Shown: positions 27,329 through 36,766, counted from the first letter of the stretch. The stretch: 64,000 nt of DNA from CBDATB01 sp965199745 (GCA_965199745.1 CBDATB010000003.1:46985-110984); one strand, 5' to 3'. Program-made: numbers and translations. The notes: generated by a model from the letters alone, not told the origin.

Positions 27329-27765
27329 AACTTTAATAAATTTTTAGGTGGTGATGAAAATCTATGACGCCTGAAAACAGACAATCTTAAGAAGAAAATA
27401 CTGGTTTTTTCATCAAGATCATTGCTTAATTGGTTTAATATCTTTGTATTTCTTGAGTACTGTACAAATTAAATAATTAAATTTGTTAGCCCTAATTTTT
27501 AGATAGCCTAATAGTTGTGTTAACGGCTTGATAAGCAGGCTGTTTTTTTGAGTAAAAATTAATTGCGCGTCTTTTTTTAGTAAAGATTTTCTAATGCTTT
27601 TGTATGCCCAAAAAATTGCTTTCTCAAAGCCGAACAAAAATAATACAACTGAGTGAAATCAAATAAAAAACATTCAGCAAATAAACAGCGAGCTCCAAAG
27701 CTTGCTTTCAAAGAATTGGCACAGCGTTTGAAATAATAAAACAAATCATCAAACAATACAGACCC
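27329..27765. other. Intergenic region without a convincing gene
   Basis: 437 bases separate the divergent proC and LPP20-type genes. TATCTTTG at 27439-27446 matches a -7 box on the plus strand but has no well-spaced -33 TTG. A 72-codon minus-strand frame (27637-27419) has no recognisable family or good start context; I do not call it. No strong hairpin was seen. Confidence 0.3.
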
Positions 27766-29556
27766 ATGCGAAGAATTACTACTATCTCTATTGTTGCATT
27801 GTTTTTTAGTCAGTTTACTATACTGGCACAAACAGCTAACTGGATAAACGGAACCAAAAGAAAAGCCTTATATCCTGACAGTCAGTATTTCAAAGGTTTT
27901 GCTGGTGAGGCAGTTAGCAGTAAAAAACCTGCTGATGACCTACTCGATAGATTGAGCGAATTGGCACGTACAGAGTTAGTACAATCTATTCAGGTATCGA
28001 TTAAGAGCGAGTCGAGCTACGAACTAGAAAATATCAACGCTGCCACCGATGAACGCTTCAAACAGCAAAGTGTTTCGCTATCTCAAGCAAATATTGTTGG
28101 ACTGAAAACAGAGACCTACTACGATAAAAAGAAAAAACAAGCTTATGCTTTTGCTTATGCCAACAAAGCTGAGGTGAGAGATTACTACCAGAAAAACCTC
28201 GAAAAGCTCATAACAGAAGTAGATAACAAACTCAGTATTGCGCAGCAAGCACTCAACAGAGACGATAAACAGTTGGGGCTGAAAAGCTACTACGACTGCC
28301 TGCCGTTGCTGACAGAAATTAGTCGAGCGCAAACACTTTTGCTCGCCATGGGCATCAGTGATGATTTGATCCTCAACACCAGTAGGGTTAATAGTCAAAA
28401 ACGGCAAGTTAGAAAAGGTATTTCCGATTTGTTGCGCAATCAGGATTTAACTATGGGAGAGCTTGCTTATTTTATGGCATTGGGTCTGAACATACAGACA
28501 ACCGCACTTAAACAATCGGTCAATTTAGAGGTTTTTTCTTTCCAAGACACCAAAGAAAAAACCGATTTTTCAGCACGTTTTCAGGAAATTTTTGCCAAAA
28601 ATCTCATCGAGGCAAGTGGTTATACTATCAAAAATGAGAGACAGCAAAATTATAGTATCATCGGTACTTATTGGGATCAAGAAAATTCAGTAAAAGTTAT
28701 TGCAGTGCTGAAAGACAACCAGACTGGGCAAGCACTCACAAGCGTGGAGGGTATTTTATCGCATAATTGGTTAATAAAAAATAATGTGGTATATGTTCCT
28801 GAATTGTATCGCAAAATACAACTTTTAAATCATATTACACTCAAAACCCAAACCCCAAAAGTACAGGCAAAAGCCGGCTTGGCTTTGCGCAAGCCGCTCG
28901 AAGTGCAAGCTTATAGTGAGAAAAATGGTACAACTGAAGCTCTGAAAAATATTCCTATAAAATTTTACTTTGGCGATGGTGCAGAAATAGACATCATTAA
29001 CAGCGATACAGAGGGCAGGGCTAAGTGTATTATTAAAAAAATACCTGGCGAGCAAAAAATCCAAATTATAAAAGCAACATTAGATTTACCTACTTATCTC
29101 AGCTTAGGCATTAGCAGTCCTTTTTATCAGCGTATAGCCAAAGAACATACGCTGCCAAATGTGCGTTTTATTATTCAAATAACTGGCATTACAGCTTATT
29201 TTGAAGTTTCTGAGAAAAATCTAGGTAGTCCACTGCATATTAAATTTATAGAGCCAAAAATTAAAGATGCTCTTTCGAAAAGAGGCTTCGAGTTTGTTGA
29301 TGATGTTACCAACGCCGACTATACCATTAGCATCAAATCAAACAGTCGCAGCGGGTCGGAATATTCGGGTTTATATTTTTCCTATGTAGATGCCACCATC
29401 TCGGTGTTGGATATGAGTGTGGGTACAGAAATATACAAAAATGCCTATTCAAACATCAAAGGTGGCGGACTGAGTTACAAACAAGCAGGTATTAAGGCAT
29501 ACGAATCTGCTGCTGAAGAAATTACGCAAGAGGTGGTGAGAGAGTTAACTAAATAA
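27766..29556 (+). CDS. Exported LPP20-domain protein
   Basis: 596 residues with a signal peptide (TTISIVALFFSQFTILAQ, cleavage after AQ expected). The N-terminal part (SSKKPADDLLDRLSELARTELVQSIQVSIKSES ... YAFAYANKAEVRDYYQKNL, quoted in pieces) matches the LPP20/FlgO-like pattern seen in envelope lipoproteins. A central segment reads as an Ig-like carbohydrate/cell-surface fold (LRKPLEVQAYSEKNG), and the C-terminus (DYTISIKSNSRSGSEYSG, ISVLDMSVGTEIYKN) resembles a FlgO/CsgG-like domain. It is probably periplasmic or outer-membrane associated. Function unknown. Confidence 0.7.
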   Translation: MRRITTISIVALFFSQFTILAQTANWINGTKRKALYPDSQYFKGFAGEAVSSKKPADDLLDRLSELARTELVQSIQVSIKSESSYELENINAATDERFKQQSVSLSQANIVGLKTETYYDKKKKQAYAFAYANKAEVRDYYQKNLEKLITEVDNKLSIAQQALNRDDKQLGLKSYYDCLPLLTEISRAQTLLLAMGISDDLILNTSRVNSQKRQVRKGISDLLRNQDLTMGELAYFMALGLNIQTTALKQSVNLEVFSFQDTKEKTDFSARFQEIFAKNLIEASGYTIKNERQQNYSIIGTYWDQENSVKVIAVLKDNQTGQALTSVEGILSHNWLIKNNVVYVPELYRKIQLLNHITLKTQTPKVQAKAGLALRKPLEVQAYSEKNGTTEALKNIPIKFYFGDGAEIDIINSDTEGRAKCIIKKIPGEQKIQIIKATLDLPTYLSLGISSPFYQRIAKEHTLPNVRFIIQITGITAYFEVSEKNLGSPLHIKFIEPKIKDALSKRGFEFVDDVTNADYTISIKSNSRSGSEYSGLYFSYVDATISVLDMSVGTEIYKNAYSNIKGGGLSYKQAGIKAYESAAEEITQEVVRELTK

Positions 29557-29560
29557 AAAT

Positions 29561-30067
29561 TCAGTACAAATACACGACAAACTCAGGCTGATCGAGTACT
29601 ACATGCACGTGTTCATTAATGGTAGTGGAGAGTTCGTAGCCAATATAATCGGCAGCAATAGGAAAGAGTTTATGGTTTCTATCTACTAATACAGCAATTT
29701 GTAATTTCTTGATGGGTATGCCCAAAAAAGGCTTGAGACTAAAGGCTAGGGTACTACCCGTATTGAGTACATCGTCAATAATAATGACGGTTTTATTCTC
29801 TAGTGCAATATCGGGCTTATCCAGCATAATTTCTCCCTGTGTGGGGCTGTCTTTATTGAGCTTGACTTTGATAAGCACAGCAGTAATATCACATATTTTT
29901 TGGAATTCATTAAATATGTATTTTGCCAAATGATACCCCGTGCCGTCTATACCGGCAAATATGATATCTTTGGTTTGAAAATTCTGTTCGTAAATTGCAA
30001 AAGCAATGCGTTCGGTTTTTTGCGCAATTTGCCTATGAGTGAGTATTTGTTTGTCGTCAATTTGCAT
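29561..30067 (-). CDS. PyrR-like phosphoribosyltransferase
   Basis: 168 residues with the type I PRTase fold. The PRPP loop VIIIDDVLNTGSTL is perfect, and VDRNHKLFPIAADYIGYELSTT resembles PyrR, the uracil-sensing regulator with UPRT activity. In Bacteroidota such proteins occur without the attenuators known from Firmicutes, so a regulatory role is uncertain; salvage is equally likely. It is convergent with the LPP20-type gene, four bases apart. Confidence 0.82.
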   Translation of the reverse strand: MQIDDKQILTHRQIAQKTERIAFAIYEQNFQTKDIIFAGIDGTGYHLAKYIFNEFQKICDITAVLIKVKLNKDSPTQGEIMLDKPDIALENKTVIIIDDVLNTGSTLAFSLKPFLGIPIKKLQIAVLVDRNHKLFPIAADYIGYELSTTINEHVHVVLDQPEFVVYLY

Positions 30068-30181
30068 ATTTTTTTATTCTTTCATAAGAAAATATAACAA
30101 CCAAAGATAGCAAGTAGAAATAAATCAAGTGAAACAAAAGTCAAGATAACTTTAGCATTAAAACATTAGGCTAAAATAATT

Positions 30182-31024
30182 TTGGAATATAAAATTATAG
30201 CTACCTTAAGCACTATTCCTTCGAGGATTTGCTTTCTAAAGCCAGTGATCGACGGCATGATGAGCCAATCGCTGCCACCAGATGAAATTCACCTGCAGAT
30301 TCCCAAATATAGCACTAAAGAAAATTGTGCTTATGAAATACCTGATTTCTTTCGTAATTTCGATCGATTAAAAATAATTTACCACGACAAGGATTGGGGG
30401 TCTGCTACAAAATGGTTACCAGCATTGATCGATAATAATCAATCCAAAATTCTTTTAATTATATTTGATGATGATTGCCTCTATCCTCAGGATGCTATTG
30501 AACGATTAGTAGCTGCTCACAAAAGAGCCAGTAATATAGTATATTGTTTTTCGGGGGGGAAACTATCGGGTTGTCTTATCAATAAGTTTTGTATTGCCAA
30601 CAAGCCAAAACTAAACGCTCTGACGATTATTAAATCTACGGCAAAAGATATCCCAGTAGATACTGTACAAGGTTTTGGAATGATTCTTTTAGCACCGAGT
30701 ATTATCTCTAAAAAGGTTTTAGTTTTTTTAAAATTACAAGCGCTAAATACTTTTAGTGATGATATTTTACTCTCGTCTGTATTGGAGAGGCAAAAAATAA
30801 AAAGAGTACAACTAGCAGGTCAAAATATTCCCACCGCACTGGGTCACGCGGCAATAAATCCAATACACGGTGAAGGAAGACTGATAAAAATGACGATAAA
30901 GACCTTTGTCTGGTCAAAAAAACATCTGGAAGTATGGAAATCCCATAAGTTTGTCGCTAAAAAGCCTAATAAAATTAAAGAAATTGTAAAAAAAAGCCTA
31001 CTAAAAATAAAGGCATTAAACTAA
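30182..31024 (+). CDS. Glycosyltransferase-like protein (GT-A fold)
   Basis: 280 residues. The opening KIIATLSTIPSRICFLKPVI and the acidic LLIIFDDDCLYPQDAIERL (a DxD-type metal site) are typical of a family of bacterial GT-A transferases; VQGFGMILLAPSII and NTFSDDILLSSVLE also fit. The C-terminus is Lys-rich. The start is TTG at 30182 since no ATG precedes the conserved first strand. A TAnnTTTG match overlaps this start and is taken as chance. Sugar donor and acceptor are unknown. The stop at 31024 abuts the convergent lrp gene. Confidence 0.72.
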   Translation: MEYKIIATLSTIPSRICFLKPVIDGMMSQSLPPDEIHLQIPKYSTKENCAYEIPDFFRNFDRLKIIYHDKDWGSATKWLPALIDNNQSKILLIIFDDDCLYPQDAIERLVAAHKRASNIVYCFSGGKLSGCLINKFCIANKPKLNALTIIKSTAKDIPVDTVQGFGMILLAPSIISKKVLVFLKLQALNTFSDDILLSSVLERQKIKRVQLAGQNIPTALGHAAINPIHGEGRLIKMTIKTFVWSKKHLEVWKSHKFVAKKPNKIKEIVKKSLLKIKALN

Positions 31025-31507
31025 CTACAAATTTTTGATATTTTCAGGAATTGGTAGTGGGCGATTAATTCTTTCTTCCAAAGAAATGAAAGTTTCCGTT
31101 CGTGATATTCCTCGAATACATTGTATCTTATCGTGCAAAATTTTACGCAGATGGTCTGTGTCTTTACAGACGAGTTTGGTGAAAATACTGTAATCACCAG
31201 TGGTATAGTGGATACTGAGTATTTCAGGGATTTTCTCTAGTTGGTCGCAAACCTTATGGTAGAGCGAGCTTTTTTCTAGGAAAACACCTAAAAATGCGGT
31301 GATATCGTAACCCAATAAGCTAAAATTAAGGTCGAGCGTAGCACCTTTAACAATTTTCATTTTTTCCAATTGCCTCATTCTTACATGCACGGTTCCTCCG
31401 GAGATATTTATCTTTTTAGCAATTTCTGTGTAGGGCATCTTAGCATCTTGCATTAGCTCCTTGAGAATACTCAGGTCTACATTGTCAATTTCTAAGCTTT
31501 TATTCAT
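31025..31507 (-). CDS. Lrp/AsnC-family transcriptional regulator
   Basis: 160 residues: an N-terminal winged HTH (VDLSILKELMQDAKMPYTEIAKKINISGGTVHVRMRQLEKM, quoted as landmarks only) and a C-terminal RAM ligand-binding domain (AFLGVFLEKSSLYHKV, SIHYTTGDYSIFTKLVC). The family forms octamers and senses amino acids or other small effectors. It lies 37 bases downstream of uvrB on the same strand, but any link in function is unclear. Confidence 0.9.
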   Translation of the reverse strand: MNKSLEIDNVDLSILKELMQDAKMPYTEIAKKINISGGTVHVRMRQLEKMKIVKGATLDLNFSLLGYDITAFLGVFLEKSSLYHKVCDQLEKIPEILSIHYTTGDYSIFTKLVCKDTDHLRKILHDKIQCIRGISRTETFISLEERINRPLPIPENIKNL

Positions 31508-31544
31508 TTTAAATAGTATCTTCTTTGTTGATTTCTTAGCAGAT

Positions 31545-33569
31545 TTATTCTATTGATTTTTTTATTTCTTCTAATTCAAACATTTCATCTCTCAGTCGGG
31601 CAGCTTCTATAAAATCCAAATCTTTGGCAGCTTTTTCCATCGCTGTCTTTGTTTGCTTGATTAAGACTTCCACCTCTTGCGGTGTTGTATACCGCAATGA
31701 TTTCTCTGCTGCCTGCATGTTTTGTTTTTTTGATATTTCATAAATATTGTTTGTACTGTATGCATCTGCTACTTTAGTTTGGTTTAGAATATTTTGTTTC
31801 GATTTACGTACTGTTTTAGGTGTAATATCGTGTTTAAAGTTATACTCTTGTTGCGTTTTACGTCTTCTTTGTGTCTCATATATAGCTTTTTCCATTGATT
31901 TTGTTGTTTTGTCAGCGTAGAGAATTACTTTTCCGTTTTCATTTCTGGCTGCCCTGCCTATGGTCTGGATGAGTGAACGTTCGTTTCTTAGAAAACCCTC
32001 TTTATCAGCATCCATGATGGCAACAAATGATACCTCTGGCAAATCCAGTCCTTCTCTGAGCAGGTTGACACCAACGAGTACATCAAATAGTCCTAAGCGC
32101 AATTCTCTTAGTATTTCTACTCGTTCCAAAGGTTTGATTTCGGAATGAATATAGCGCGCTTTAATGGCTATTTTATCGAAATATTTAGTTAATTCTTCTG
32201 CCATCCTTTTAGTCAGCGTAGTAATAAGCACTCTTTCACCTTTTGCTACAATCTGGTCGATTTCAGAGAGCAAGTCATCAATTTGATTTAGGCTAGGGCG
32301 TACTTCTATTGCTGGGTCTAACAAGCCTGTTGGGCGAATAATTTGCTCTACGACAATACCTTCTGCTTTGCACAGTTCATAATCGGCAGGGGTGGCACTA
32401 ACGAACACGGTTTGCTTACTAATTGCCTCAAATTCATTGAATGTCAATGGGCGGTTATCCAGTGCCGAGGGCAACCTAAATCCATGCTCTACTAGATTAA
32501 TCTTACGCGAGCGGTCGCCGCCCCACATAGCGCGTACTTGTGGGACAGTCACGTGGCTTTCGTCAATAATAAGCAGGTAATCGTCGGGAAAGTAATCTAA
32601 TAAACAAAATGGGCGTTCTCCGGGCTTGCGTCTATCGAAATAGCGCGAATAGTTTTCAACGCCTGAGCAATAGCCCAGCTCACGAATCATTTCTAAATCA
32701 AAAGCTGTTCGTTCTTTAATTCGGGCTGCCTCTAGGTCTTTGTGTTCTTTTTGAAAATATTTTACTTGCTGCTCGGTGTCTTCCTGGATTTCATGTATAA
32801 TTTGCGTAAATAGCTCTTTGTTAGTTACAAAAAGATTAGCAGGAAATAGAGTAATACTGTTTTCATCGGCTATTTTTTTACCGCTATTTGGATCGATAGC
32901 GTGAATTTCTTCGATATCATCCCCCCAAAAAAACAGACGGTAGGCAAAGTCTGCATAAGCGGGAAAAATGTCTACTGTGTCTCCTTTCACTCTAAAATTT
33001 CCTCTTCTAAAGTCCAACTCGGTACGGCTGTACAGCATATCTACTAGCCGAAATAAAAACTGACTTCTGTTGAGTTGCTGCCCTTTGTGGATAGTTACAA
33101 TATTTTTGGCAAGCTCATGGGGGTTGCCTACGCCATATATGCACGAAACAGAAGCTACCACAATCACATCACGCCTGCCTGAGAGTAGGGTAGAAGTAGT
33201 GGAGAGTCTTAGCTTTTCAATTTCTTCGTTGATGCTTAAGTCTTTTTCTATATATACGTCGGTGGTGGGTAAGTAGGCTTCGGGTTGGTAATAGTCGTAA
33301 TAAGAAATAAAATATTCAATAGCATTATTAGGGAAAAACTGCTTAAATTCTCCGTATAATTGTGCTGCTAGTGTTTTATTGTGGCTGAGTATTAGGGTGG
33401 GGCGGCTGAGTTCTTTCACCACATTGGCCATAGTAAAAGTTTTACCCGAACCGGTTACGCCCATGAGTACCTGTGCAGTTTCTCCGTTTTCTATACCAGC
33501 GACTATCTGTTGAATTGCCCGGGGCTGATCTCCTGTCGGTTTGAAGTCTGCTTTCAAATCAAATACCAT
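31545..33569 (-). CDS. uvrB: Excinuclease ABC subunit B
   Basis: Helicase-like damage verifier of nucleotide excision repair, 674 residues. Present are the Q-motif region (FKPTGDQPRAIQQIV), Walker A (GVTGSGKTFT), the aromatic beta-hairpin (ISYYDYYQPEAYLP), Walker B (LIIDESHVTVPQ), motifs IV-VI (INLLREGLDLPEVSFVAI, QTIGRAARN) and the C-terminal UVR domain (KAAKDLDFIEAARLRDEM) that binds UvrC/UvrA. Length is normal and the frame intact. Confidence 0.97.
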   Translation of the reverse strand: MVFDLKADFKPTGDQPRAIQQIVAGIENGETAQVLMGVTGSGKTFTMANVVKELSRPTLILSHNKTLAAQLYGEFKQFFPNNAIEYFISYYDYYQPEAYLPTTDVYIEKDLSINEEIEKLRLSTTSTLLSGRRDVIVVASVSCIYGVGNPHELAKNIVTIHKGQQLNRSQFLFRLVDMLYSRTELDFRRGNFRVKGDTVDIFPAYADFAYRLFFWGDDIEEIHAIDPNSGKKIADENSITLFPANLFVTNKELFTQIIHEIQEDTEQQVKYFQKEHKDLEAARIKERTAFDLEMIRELGYCSGVENYSRYFDRRKPGERPFCLLDYFPDDYLLIIDESHVTVPQVRAMWGGDRSRKINLVEHGFRLPSALDNRPLTFNEFEAISKQTVFVSATPADYELCKAEGIVVEQIIRPTGLLDPAIEVRPSLNQIDDLLSEIDQIVAKGERVLITTLTKRMAEELTKYFDKIAIKARYIHSEIKPLERVEILRELRLGLFDVLVGVNLLREGLDLPEVSFVAIMDADKEGFLRNERSLIQTIGRAARNENGKVILYADKTTKSMEKAIYETQRRRKTQQEYNFKHDITPKTVRKSKQNILNQTKVADAYSTNNIYEISKKQNMQAAEKSLRYTTPQEVEVLIKQTKTAMEKAAKDLDFIEAARLRDEMFELEEIKKSIE

Positions 33570-33664
33570 ATTGGAGTCTTGTTACGAATAGTAGTAAATA
33601 CAATACTTTTTTGAGGCAGAAATTCGGGCAGATGTATTTCTTTTTTAATTTATTACAACCGTAG

Positions 33665-33699
33665 AAAAAACCTGCCTTCAGCAAGGGAGCAGGTTTTTT
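33665..33699 (-). terminator. Rho-independent terminator of the infC-rpmI-rplT operon
   Basis: A perfect 11-bp stem, AAAAAACCTGC (33665-33675) with GCAGGTTTTTT (33689-33699), forms directly after the rplT stop. In the minus direction it ends in a T-run. It is symmetrical enough to work in both directions. Confidence 0.85.
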
Positions 33700-34042
33700 A
33701 CTTTATTTTATCTACTAAGGCTTTGAAGGCGACGGGCTGATTCATAGCCAAGTCTGCTAAAGCTTTTCTATTGAGGTTTATATCAGCCCGTTTTAGTTGG
33801 TGTATAAATTCAGAGTAGGACAAGCCGTGTTCTCTCGCAGCTGCATTAATGCGCTGTATCCAGAGTGAACGAAAATTTCTTTTTTTTTGCTTTCGGTGAA
33901 CGTAAGCATACTCCAAACCTTTCTCAACTGCATTTTTTGCTACTGTCCAAACATTTTTCCTTCTTCCCCAGTAGCCTTTGGCTAGTTTTAGCACTTTCTT
34001 CTTTCTGGCGTGGGAAGCTACTGAATTAACGGATCTGGGCAT
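33698..34042 (-). CDS. rplT: 50S ribosomal protein L20
   Basis: 114 residues, beginning MPRSVNSVASHARKKKVLKLAKGYWGRRK and continuing with LWIQRINAAAREHGLSYSEF, the classical L20 sequence. It organises 23S rRNA early in assembly. It is the last gene of the infC-rpmI-rplT operon, 27 bases after rpmI, with a strong terminator just behind the stop. Confidence 0.97.
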   Translation of the reverse strand: MPRSVNSVASHARKKKVLKLAKGYWGRRKNVWTVAKNAVEKGLEYAYVHRKQKKRNFRSLWIQRINAAAREHGLSYSEFIHQLKRADINLNRKALADLAMNQPVAFKALVDKIK

Positions 34043-34069
34043 ATTTATACATCTTTTTTTAGTGAAATA

Positions 34070-34264
34070 TTATATTTTGAGCAAATCTTTGATTCTTCTC
34101 ACATCTGAACTGTCGACAAAGCCCATCTTTGTCAATCTTTTCTTCCTTTTGGTAGATTTTTTCGTCAGGATATGATTTTTATAGGCGTGCTTTCTTTTTA
34201 TTTTTCCAGTGGCTGTTATTCTAAAACGTTTTTTTGCACCTGAATTTGTTTTTACTTTATGCAT
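34070..34264 (-). CDS. rpmI: 50S ribosomal protein L35
   Basis: 64 residues, MHKVKTNSGAKKRFRITATGKIKRKHAYKNH, the typical short and basic L35. The frame is open 25 codons upstream, but the canonical N-terminus sets the start at ATG 34264. Gap of about 170 bases from infC, larger than usual in this operon. Confidence 0.95.
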   Translation of the reverse strand: MHKVKTNSGAKKRFRITATGKIKRKHAYKNHILTKKSTKRKKRLTKMGFVDSSDVRRIKDLLKI

Positions 34265-34438
34265 TTTTTCTGTACAGTTTTTTTTTAAAAATACTTTCAC
34301 TAAGTGGCTGAATATGAGGGGTTTAAAATAGAGCAGCATTCTTTTTTGTGATATAAAGCAAAGGGTAGTATACGTTTCTCGTCAAAAGCAGGTGTAAATC
34401 TAATATTTTTCTATCGATTCAGACAAGTCGGCAAAATG

Positions 34439-34978
34439 CTATTTCTGTGTTTTAGGTGTTAACAGGAGAATCATTCTACGACCTTCGAGCTTAGGTGCTT
34501 GTTCTATTTTACCGTATTCTTGTAGACTTTCAGCAAAATTTAATAATAAGTCTTTGCCTCTACCTTTATATACAATTGTCCTGCCATAAAAATGGACATA
34601 AGCCTTGACCTTATTTCCTTCTTTCAAGAAATTCATGGCGTGTTTACTTTTAAAAGCCAAATCATGACTATCTGTGTTAGGTCCGAAGCGTATTTCTTTA
34701 ACAATAGTTCTATGAGTTTTTGCCTTTAATTCCTTTTGTTTTTTTTTCTGCTCATATCTAAATTTGGAAAAATCTATTACTTTGCAAACCGGCGGGCTTG
34801 CGTTTGCTGAAATCTCCACCAAATCAAGCCCTGCGTCTTGCGCCATGCGAAGTGCCTTATCTATATTATAAATACCCGTTTCTACATTTTCTCCTACTAC
34901 CCTTACCTGGTGTACACGGATTCTTCTGTTCACTCTATATTCTGGCTCAGCGGCTGTGTTTTTAAATCTTTTTTTCAA
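34439..34978 (-). CDS. infC: Translation initiation factor IF-3
   Basis: 179 residues. N-terminal domain: YRVNRRIRVHQVRVVGENVETGIYNIDKALRMAQ; C-terminal domain: KEIRFGPNTDSHDLAFKSKHAMNFLKEGNKV and EGRRMILLLTPK. The start codon is TTG at 34978 (no ATG precedes the conserved domain). IF-3 discriminates against non-AUG starts, and in E. coli infC uses AUU for autoregulation, so a rare start here may serve the same purpose. It heads the infC-rpmI-rplT operon. Confidence 0.95.
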   Translation of the reverse strand: MKKRFKNTAAEPEYRVNRRIRVHQVRVVGENVETGIYNIDKALRMAQDAGLDLVEISANASPPVCKVIDFSKFRYEQKKKQKELKAKTHRTIVKEIRFGPNTDSHDLAFKSKHAMNFLKEGNKVKAYVHFYGRTIVYKGRGKDLLLNFAESLQEYGKIEQAPKLEGRRMILLLTPKTQK

Positions 34979-35220
34979 ATTAGCTAAAGTATCTTTTAAT
35001 TTAAAGTTTTGTGATTTATTTTATATAATTGCTCGTTCAATATTTGAAATATGCTCTAAACAGCAGTTTAACTAAATTCACTTCTTTAGGGCAAAATAAA
35101 ACAAATAACTTGTTATTTTACAATATATAAGAAAAAGAAATTTTGTATACGTTTAGTTTTTTCTTTTTAACCTGTATACACACATCAAGAGCTTTCTGTA
35201 CAAATACAAATAAATATCCT

Positions 35221-35628
35221 GTGAAAGAGGAGAGAATAAAAAAACTTGCACACGAAATAGACAAAACAATTAAAATACTGAAAGGTAATGCTGAAAGCTA
35301 TAGGACGCTGCTCAATATATTCAATTATATGATTATATTTTTATCGTTAACTACCACATTTATTATCGGTTTAAATACCAATGAATCATGGAGTAGTGTT
35401 ATGTTGAGCGTTGCTTTAGTATGTTCTACCTTGACTGTTTTGTTAGGTGCTGTTGTTTCTTTTATGAAACCTCGCTATACCTTTGTAAAAGACATGCTTG
35501 TACAGTTGTTAGAACTTAGGTTAAGTATAGAAATTAAAATATCTAAAAATGAACTAAATACAATGGGTGATATAGAAAACCTTAGAGTTACTTATCAAAA
35601 AGTCATATCGGATATTCATAGAAATTAA
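35221..35628 (+). CDS. Two-transmembrane protein with SLATT-like layout
   Basis: About 135 residues from the GTG at 35221 (KEERIKKLAHEIDKTIKIL). The frame is open to an ATG at 35143, but that extension (MYTFSFFFLTCIHTS) does not look conserved. An N-terminal helix is followed by two membrane helices (YMIIFLSLTTTFIIGL and VMLSVALVCSTLTVLLGAVVSF) and an amphipathic C-terminal helix (VQLLELRLSIEIKIS). This order resembles the DUF4231/SLATT 2TM proteins, some of which act as effectors in nucleotide-signal immune systems. No nucleotidyltransferase or sensor gene is adjacent, so the family assignment is tentative. Confidence 0.5.
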   Translation: MKEERIKKLAHEIDKTIKILKGNAESYRTLLNIFNYMIIFLSLTTTFIIGLNTNESWSSVMLSVALVCSTLTVLLGAVVSFMKPRYTFVKDMLVQLLELRLSIEIKISKNELNTMGDIENLRVTYQKVISDIHRN

Positions 35629-35655
35629 ATACGTCAATAAAAACTGCTTAGCCGC

Positions 35656-36663
35656 TTATTCTTCTGGTATAATACTAGGAATATTCACTTTGAAAATGGT
35701 TTGTCTTCGATTGGAAGAAATTAATTTAATATTTCCTTTTAGTTTTTGTGCCGATAAGTATACTATATACAGCTCAATGCTTGCCCGCTCAGAGGATCTT
35801 GAAAGCATATCAAATAAATTAAAAGCCTCTATTTTTGAAATATTAGATTCTATCACACTGCCATTGAATTTCAAGCTGGCTTTCAGGTCTTTACCTTCTA
35901 TCTTAGCAGTTAATTCAACATACAATTTGTTACCGCCCATAGCATTACTCTTGTTACAAGCATATGCTATCAAGCCAGAAAATAATGAGTGTAAGGTATT
36001 TTTATCAGTATAAACATATGAATTGGGTAAGTCCAGCACTGTGTTGATATGCTCTACATGGCCAAAACTTTTGATTTCTTCCAACAGTGTTTCTTTTATT
36101 TCTAATAGAGAAATATCTTCATGGCTAGGAGCACTGTTTTTCAGGTCGTTAATGGTTAGTAATTTCTTTAATATTTTGTCGAGTTGCCAGGCCGTACTTT
36201 TTAGTAGCTCAAGGTAGTTACTAGCTTTTTTACTATTTGTTTCTATCTCGACTAAATTACATAATCCCAAAATGGTTACAATAATTGCCTTTAAATCGTG
36301 AGAAGAGCGATAGATGAAACTATCTAATTCTTTATTGGCAATTAGCAAATTATTGTAGGCATTTTTTAGGGCTTTTGTCCTGAGAATTACTTTTTCTTCT
36401 AAGCTAATTTTTTTTTGTTTTAAGCTCTCGTTTTCTATTGCGTGATTTTTCTGAAGTTTTTCTGTTTTATCAACTAAAACGTCATTGACTACATTTAGTT
36501 TATTGTGTAGTCTATCGCTAATTTTCGCGATTAACTTAAAGTCGTTTAGTAATATTGAGTAAGCATCTGATAACTTTTTATATTCTTCCAAAATGTTTCT
36601 ATTCTCAGGAGAGGCTATTAGCTGTTTACTATATTCAAGAATTTTTTCTTCTTTACTATACAT
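35656..36663 (-). CDS. Histidine-kinase-like protein with degenerate ATPase domain
   Basis: 335 residues, no membrane segment. Residues 1-110 are helical and likely coiled coil. A HisKA-type dimerisation helix follows, with the H-box FIYRSSHDLKAIIVTILGL. The C-terminal third is in the place of a HATPase domain, but its motifs are eroded: the N-box reads SLFSGLIAYACNKS (no catalytic Asn pattern), no DxGxG is visible (SLKFNGSVIESN), and the G2 region is SSERASIELYIVYL instead of GTGLGLYIV. It may be a phosphotransfer or scaffold protein rather than a kinase. It is convergent with the 2TM protein gene, 28 bases apart. Confidence 0.7.
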   Translation of the reverse strand: MYSKEEKILEYSKQLIASPENRNILEEYKKLSDAYSILLNDFKLIAKISDRLHNKLNVVNDVLVDKTEKLQKNHAIENESLKQKKISLEEKVILRTKALKNAYNNLLIANKELDSFIYRSSHDLKAIIVTILGLCNLVEIETNSKKASNYLELLKSTAWQLDKILKKLLTINDLKNSAPSHEDISLLEIKETLLEEIKSFGHVEHINTVLDLPNSYVYTDKNTLHSLFSGLIAYACNKSNAMGGNKLYVELTAKIEGKDLKASLKFNGSVIESNISKIEAFNLFDMLSRSSERASIELYIVYLSAQKLKGNIKLISSNRRQTIFKVNIPSIIPEE

Positions 36664-36766
36664 TGCCGTTTGATTTTGCCAGAATATTATGAAGCATCGA
36701 AAAACACTTACTTGCTCAGAAGAGAGACAACTGCTTGTATCACAAAGGTAATTTTAAAATTAAAAT

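Noticed and set aside
27419..27637. 72-codon minus-strand ORF in the proC/LPP20 gap
   Set aside because: No family resemblance, weak start context and low-complexity AT-rich composition; treated as chance.
30177..30184. TAATTTTG as a promoter of the glycosyltransferase gene
   Set aside because: It overlaps the only usable start codon (TTG 30182), so transcription from it could not include the start.
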